Shown: piece by piece, positions 63,401-64,000 of the stretch | Position numbering within the stretch: position 1 is the stretch's first letter | Layout: the number at the start of each line of letters is the position of its first letter | From: Montifringilla adamsi | Taxonomy: Eukaryota; Chordata; Aves; Passeriformes; Passeridae | DNA length: 64,000 nt | Assembly: GCA_017590115.1 (NCBI GenBank) | Contig: JAGGNK010006448.1 | Location: 10,712,099 to 10,776,098 of the forward strand | Reading direction: 5' to 3' | Program-made: the position numbers and the translations under genes | Notes under the pieces: generated by a model | What the model was told of the DNA's origin: nothing | The model's input: only the letters and a program-made list of their open reading frames with translations | Databases searched by the model: none

Positions 63401-64000
63401 TTTTTTTTTTTTATAACCAAATAATTTTTACATCCAGCATTCACTGAAAGGCATATATTTGTCTTAACATGACAAGATGTCATTTTACTGATATTTTCTT
63501 TTTAAATTGTTCTGTGGAGGCATTCAAAACTTCCTAAGCATTTTCAAAGCACACAGTGGTTACTGTAGAAAAACAGACGTCTAAGAATAGCAGATGAGCA
63601 GAAGGGCCCAGCTGAGGAGAAAGAGGCTAGAACTTTTTCTTGAAATGTTTCACAGTGCCCTCATGCCATTCAGTCAACCCTTTGCTGTGGCTCCTGTTTT
63701 GCAGCTGGTTCACATTGCCATAACAGTTCTGGCTTTGGCTACTGTTCCCAGCACCATGGCAATCCTCTGTATTGGAACTTCAGCACAGCAGCCTCTCTCC
63801 AGCATGCTGTTCCCACCACATCCTTCTGGAAATGTTTCTCCCCGCAGCATGCACATCCTTTTCCAGAGCTGTGCTTGGTGCTACAAAGGAAGTCAGTAGC
63901 ACTCACATGGTCAGAGCCCTCCTACCCCCCCAGCATGCTGCTGGGTGCACCCATGGTCCAGGCCTGCAGGCACCTCTTCCTGCAAACACCTGGGCTGGTG
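60406..64000. other. Non-coding DNA to window edge, no gene seen
   Basis: Unique AT-rich DNA with short frames (up to 119 codons at 62439-62798, minus). None has a recognised domain. From about 63590 to the edge the DNA is GC-richer and holds a 101-codon frame at 63594-63899 (+), with a central hydrophobic stretch (residues about 32-60) and no family I recognise. A T12 run lies near 63401-63412. Sequence beyond the edge is needed to tell whether this GC-rich end is part of a repeat or a gene. Confidence 0.55.

Noticed and set aside
1..64000. tRNA, rRNA, CRISPR array, operon or phage/plasmid system
   Set aside because: No cloverleaf with conserved T-loop, no spaced direct-repeat array and no long adjacent frames with ribosome binding sites were seen; the CR1 and LTR content points to a bird nuclear genome.

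Overview
This window looks like non-coding vertebrate nuclear DNA, almost certainly from a bird. The strongest clue is several copies of the avian CR1 LINE 3' end, a 'ggtcccttccaacc' type block followed by repeated 8-mers of the ATTCTATG type. There are also three long terminal repeats (LTRs) of endogenous retroviruses. Two of them I recognise from memory as a TG...CA family common in bird genomes, probably outside Galliformes (an inference). The DNA is A+T-rich and CpG-poor, and I see no protein-coding exon, tRNA, rRNA, CRISPR array or operon. Every open frame is short (171 codons at most), lacks recognisable domains, and often lies in low-complexity or repeat-derived sequence. The window is best read as a gene desert or the inside of a very large intron.

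Layout. 1-5.3 kb: unique AT-rich DNA with one CR1 3' end (1256-1479) and a period-10 T/C tract (2940-2979). 5.3-8.6 kb: a plus-strand LTR (5331-5892), then a probable minus-strand LTR of another family (about 8065-8609). 8.6-24.1 kb: unique DNA with two small CR1 scraps (10048-10120, 12121-12215). 24.1-30.3 kb: two more CR1 3' ends (24116-24269, 26529-26582) and a pair of long poly-A runs (27811-27855, 27945-27979). 30.3-30.9 kb: a minus-strand LTR related to the one at 5.3 kb. 31.4-33.4 kb: a nearly perfect head-to-tail duplication of about 966 bp. 33.4-43.8 kb: unique DNA with a (TA)n microsatellite and two short tandem duplications. 43.8-45.1 kb: the longest CR1 relic, about 1.3 kb, covering the end of the reverse transcriptase region and the 3' end, with several disabling lesions. 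45.1-59.1 kb: a long stretch nearly free of recognisable transposons, with several microsatellites. 59.1-64 kb: two CR1 pieces (59112-59170 minus, 60020-60405 plus) and a GC-richer right edge.

No genes work together here. The processes visible are LINE and LTR insertion followed by decay, slippage at simple repeats, and one very recent (or artefactual) tandem duplication. That duplication is the most notable item. I found no convincing previously undescribed biological system. All family assignments come from reading and memory, with no database search.
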